A DNA stretch of 5,278 nt from an uncultured Collinsella sp. GTDB taxonomy: Bacteria; Actinomycetota; Coriobacteriia; Coriobacteriales; Coriobacteriaceae. The position numbers and the translations under genes are program-made. This document shows positions 3,642-5,278 of this stretch, one piece after another. Position 1 is the stretch's first letter. Every line of letters begins with the position of its first letter. Below the pieces are notes generated by a model, which was not told the DNA's origin, ran no database searches, and saw nothing but the letters and a program-made list of their open reading frames with translations. The stretch is from positions 1 through 5,278 of the forward strand of contig CAJLRE010000096.1 of the NCBI GenBank assembly GCA_905208975.1, in the 5' to 3' direction.

Positions 3642-4787
3642 ATGCCTTGCAACCAAGTACCGTCGATCCGGCGCCACAAAGCGCAGGCCCGCATCACCAT
3701 CCTATTCGCGCTAATTGCGCTCGCGCTCACCGCACTTCCCACGGTGTCGTTCGCCGGCACCGACACCGCGGGAAACGTGCTCGCAACCGAAGTTGACTCA
3801 ACTCCGTCCGGTATCGAAGGCGACCTGTACTGGGCCGGCCAAAGTCTCAATCTAGACGACGCCTCCATCGGCCGCGATATTATCGCGGCGGGTGAGAGCC
3901 TGTCGATTCGCGATTGCACCGTAGGCGGCGCCGTTCGTCTGGCGGCACGCACCATCGATATCGCCAAAACCGCAATCGATGGCAGCGTCACGGTGGCCGG
4001 CCAGCACGTCGTGCTCAACACCGGCAGCACCGCCAACTGTTTTTACGCGGCGGGCGAAACCGTCGCCCTGCGCGGCTCCGCCAAATCGGCGGCGCTTGCC
4101 GGCGACACCGTTACCATCGACGGCACCGTCGATGGCGATGTTGAGGTCTGGGCCGACAAGCTCATCCTGAGTAAAAACGCCCGCATCACCGGCACGGTGA
4201 ACGCCCACGTCTCACAGGACCCCGAGCGGGCCGAGGGCGCCCAGGTCGGAGCTCTCAAGATCGACCGGACCGAGAACGAGAACACCTCTACGGCCAACGA
4301 CATTATCGGCGGCATCGTTGCCGCGGCGCTTTCCACCTGCTTTGTCGCCATCCTGCTTGAGCTTGTCTTTCCACGCGCAACCGCCAGCGCTGCCGGCATG
4401 CTCCATCAGCGTCCCATGCCGCTGTGGGTAAGTGGTCTTCTGGGCACGGTCGCCGTCGCTCCCGCCGTGCTGCTGCTCATCATCTCGATTGCAGGCCTGT
4501 CGCTCGCCGCCGCCCTCATGTGCGGCGTCATCGGCATCGCTTTGGTCTCGGCGGCATTTACGGGCACCGCGGTCGCGCGCATGGTCGGACACAACCAAAA
4601 CCGCTACGCCATGGCCGCCGTGGGCGGTATCGTCGCGGGCGCACTCACGGCACTTCCTCTTATGGGCAACTTTGTCAGCGGTGTAGCCTTCGTCTTCACG
4701 CTCGGCTACGCCATCCAGATCATCTGGCGCAACGCCCACCTCAAGCCGCAGCAGCCGGCTAACACGCCAGGACTCCCCACCGCCTAG
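3642..4787 (+). CDS. Secreted, membrane-anchored bactofilin-like (polymer-forming) protein
   Basis: The 381-residue product starts with a Sec signal peptide: basic RRHKAQAR (10-17), hydrophobic core to about 36, and likely cleavage after VSFA (residue 38). Residues about 54-190 form a chain of short beta repeats with regularly placed Gly-Asp and Gly-Ser turns (IEGDLYWAG, IGRDIIAAG, VGGAVRLAA, IDGSVTVAG, VDGDVEVWA, ITGTVNAHV), the right-handed beta-helix pattern of bactofilins and related polymer-forming proteins. A charged linker (about 191-219) leads to a C-terminal membrane domain with about five hydrophobic segments (about 220-243, 261-282, 284-313, 323-341, 343-362). Topology would put the beta domain outside the cytoplasm, unlike classical cytosolic bactofilins. 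The ATG has GAAGGA 6 nt upstream; the in-frame TTG 48 nt earlier translates the inverted repeat and is rejected. Role (envelope scaffold or stress response) is unknown. Confidence 0.85.
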   Translation: MPCNQVPSIRRHKAQARITILFALIALALTALPTVSFAGTDTAGNVLATEVDSTPSGIEGDLYWAGQSLNLDDASIGRDIIAAGESLSIRDCTVGGAVRLAARTIDIAKTAIDGSVTVAGQHVVLNTGSTANCFYAAGETVALRGSAKSAALAGDTVTIDGTVDGDVEVWADKLILSKNARITGTVNAHVSQDPERAEGAQVGALKIDRTENENTSTANDIIGGIVAAALSTCFVAILLELVFPRATASAAGMLHQRPMPLWVSGLLGTVAVAPAVLLLIISIAGLSLAAALMCGVIGIALVSAAFTGTAVARMVGHNQNRYAMAAVGGIVAGALTALPLMGNFVSGVAFVFTLGYAIQIIWRNAHLKPQQPANTPGLPTA

Positions 4788-4794
4788 CCGCCAA

Positions 4795-4827
4795 CCACCA
4801 CAAAAGGGCCAGGCACCTTTGTGGTGG
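4795..4827 (+). terminator. Hairpin just after the bactofilin-like gene
   Basis: CCACCACAAA pairs with TTTGTGGTGG, and after one bulged A a further GG pairs with CC, giving a 12-bp stem with an 8-nt loop, 7 nt past the stop codon. No T-run follows on either strand, so it may act as an RNA 3'-end stabiliser or be a dispersed repeat, not a true intrinsic terminator. Confidence 0.45.
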
Positions 4828-4856
4828 CGCAAAGCAACCTGATCCCATTGCACCAA

Positions 4857-4889
4857 AAAGGGCGCCGACCATTGCGGTCGACGCCCTTT
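4857..4889. terminator. Bidirectional intrinsic terminator between convergent genes
   Basis: AAAGGGCG-C-CGACC and GGTCG-A-CGCCCTTT form a 13-bp stem with one internal mismatch and a 5-nt loop. On the minus strand the stem runs into TTTTT, a good terminator for typA, whose stop lies 27 nt away. On the plus strand CTTTCTTATT follows, so it can also stop transcription from the bactofilin-like gene. Confidence 0.85.
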
Positions 4890-4916
4890 CTTATTGGCAG
4901 TTATAAGCCCCAGCGC

Positions 4917-5278
4917 TTATTTGTTGACCTGGCCGGCGCGGACGGCTGCCTTCTTACGGTCGGTGGCGTTGAGCAGACGCTTGCGCAGGCGGATGTTCTT
5001 GGGAGTAATCTCCACCAGCTCGTCGTCGGCGATGTACTCCAGCGCCTCCTCCAGAGAGAAGGTGCGAGGCGGCACCAGCTGCACGGAGATGTCGGAGGTC
5101 GAGGAACGCTGGTTACCCAGGTTCTTGGTGCGGGCGATGTTGACGACCATGTCGCCGGCCTTGCTGCGCTCGCCCACGATCATGCCCTCGTAGCACTCGG
5201 TACCCGGCTCAACAAACAGCTGACCGCGCTCCTGCAGCGTACCCAGGGCGTAGGCAACGGCCTTCTCGGTGGTCATGG
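4917..5278 (-). CDS. typA: TypA/BipA ribosome-binding GTPase, C-terminal 120 codons (5' part outside window)
   Basis: TypA (BipA) is a translational GTPase of the EF-G/LepA family that binds the 70S ribosome and aids 50S assembly and stress adaptation. Only the end is visible: YALGTLQERGQLFVEPGTECYEGMIVGE, then DMVVNIARTKNLGNQR and LVPPRTFSLEEALEYIADDELVEITP, then KNIRLRKRLLNATDRKK. These are the conserved signature of the TypA-specific C-terminal domain that contacts the ribosome. The ATG near the edge (5276) is internal, because TypA proteins are about 600 residues and the frame is open beyond the edge. The GTPase domain is therefore off the window. The stop TAA (4917-4919 on the reverse strand) is followed by the shared terminator at 4857-4889. 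Confidence 0.97.
   Translation of the reverse strand, partial: MTTEKAVAYALGTLQERGQLFVEPGTECYEGMIVGERSKAGDMVVNIARTKNLGNQRSSTSDISVQLVPPRTFSLEEALEYIADDELVEITPKNIRLRKRLLNATDRKKAAVRAGQVNK

Noticed and set aside
4212..4856. 214-codon minus-strand open frame opposite the bactofilin-like gene
   Set aside because: The charged, low-complexity translation is typical of an antisense shadow. It would cross the intergenic hairpin and has no convincing ribosome-binding site.

Overview
The window is a high-GC bacterial chromosome segment that looks like an actinobacterium, most probably class Coriobacteriia and possibly Collinsella-like. That placement is an inference from codon use, GC-rich coding with AT-richer spacers, strong Shine-Dalgarno sites and the flavour of the proteins; no search was run. 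All recognisable genes are housekeeping or membrane genes. No phage, insertion sequence, CRISPR or defence genes were seen.

Left third (1-1782, minus strand): the conserved operon rpsF-ssb-rpsR-rplI, encoding S6, single-stranded DNA-binding protein, S18 and L9. It has a plausible sigma-70 type promoter and a hairpin-bearing leader just upstream of rpsF. rplI runs off the left edge and carries an acidic Glu/Ala tail beyond the normal end of L9.

Middle (1783-2845): a spacer of about 400 bp with no convincing gene but two DnaA-box-like 9-mers. Two tRNA-Ser genes on the plus strand follow (anticodons GGA, then CGA), each with an intrinsic terminator. Next comes about 390 bp of gene-free DNA packed with inverted repeats: a perfect 25-bp inverted copy of the 3' end of the second tRNA-Ser, a nested cluster of three perfect hairpins bounded by 9-bp inverted ends, and a long palindrome with 24-bp arms. 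This part is least explained by ordinary annotation.

Right third (2846-5278): a TRIC/UPF0126-type seven-helix cation channel gene on the plus strand. After it, behind a perfect 9-bp inverted repeat, lies a secreted and membrane-anchored bactofilin-like (polymer-forming) protein. The 3' end of typA (bipA) converges from the minus strand, and a GC-rich hairpin with T-runs that can serve as a terminator separates it from the bactofilin-like gene.

Functionally, the left operon supplies ribosomal subunit proteins and SSB, the tRNAs read serine UCN codons, and TypA is a ribosome-associated GTPase. The two plus-strand membrane genes are probably independent of these and of each other in function.
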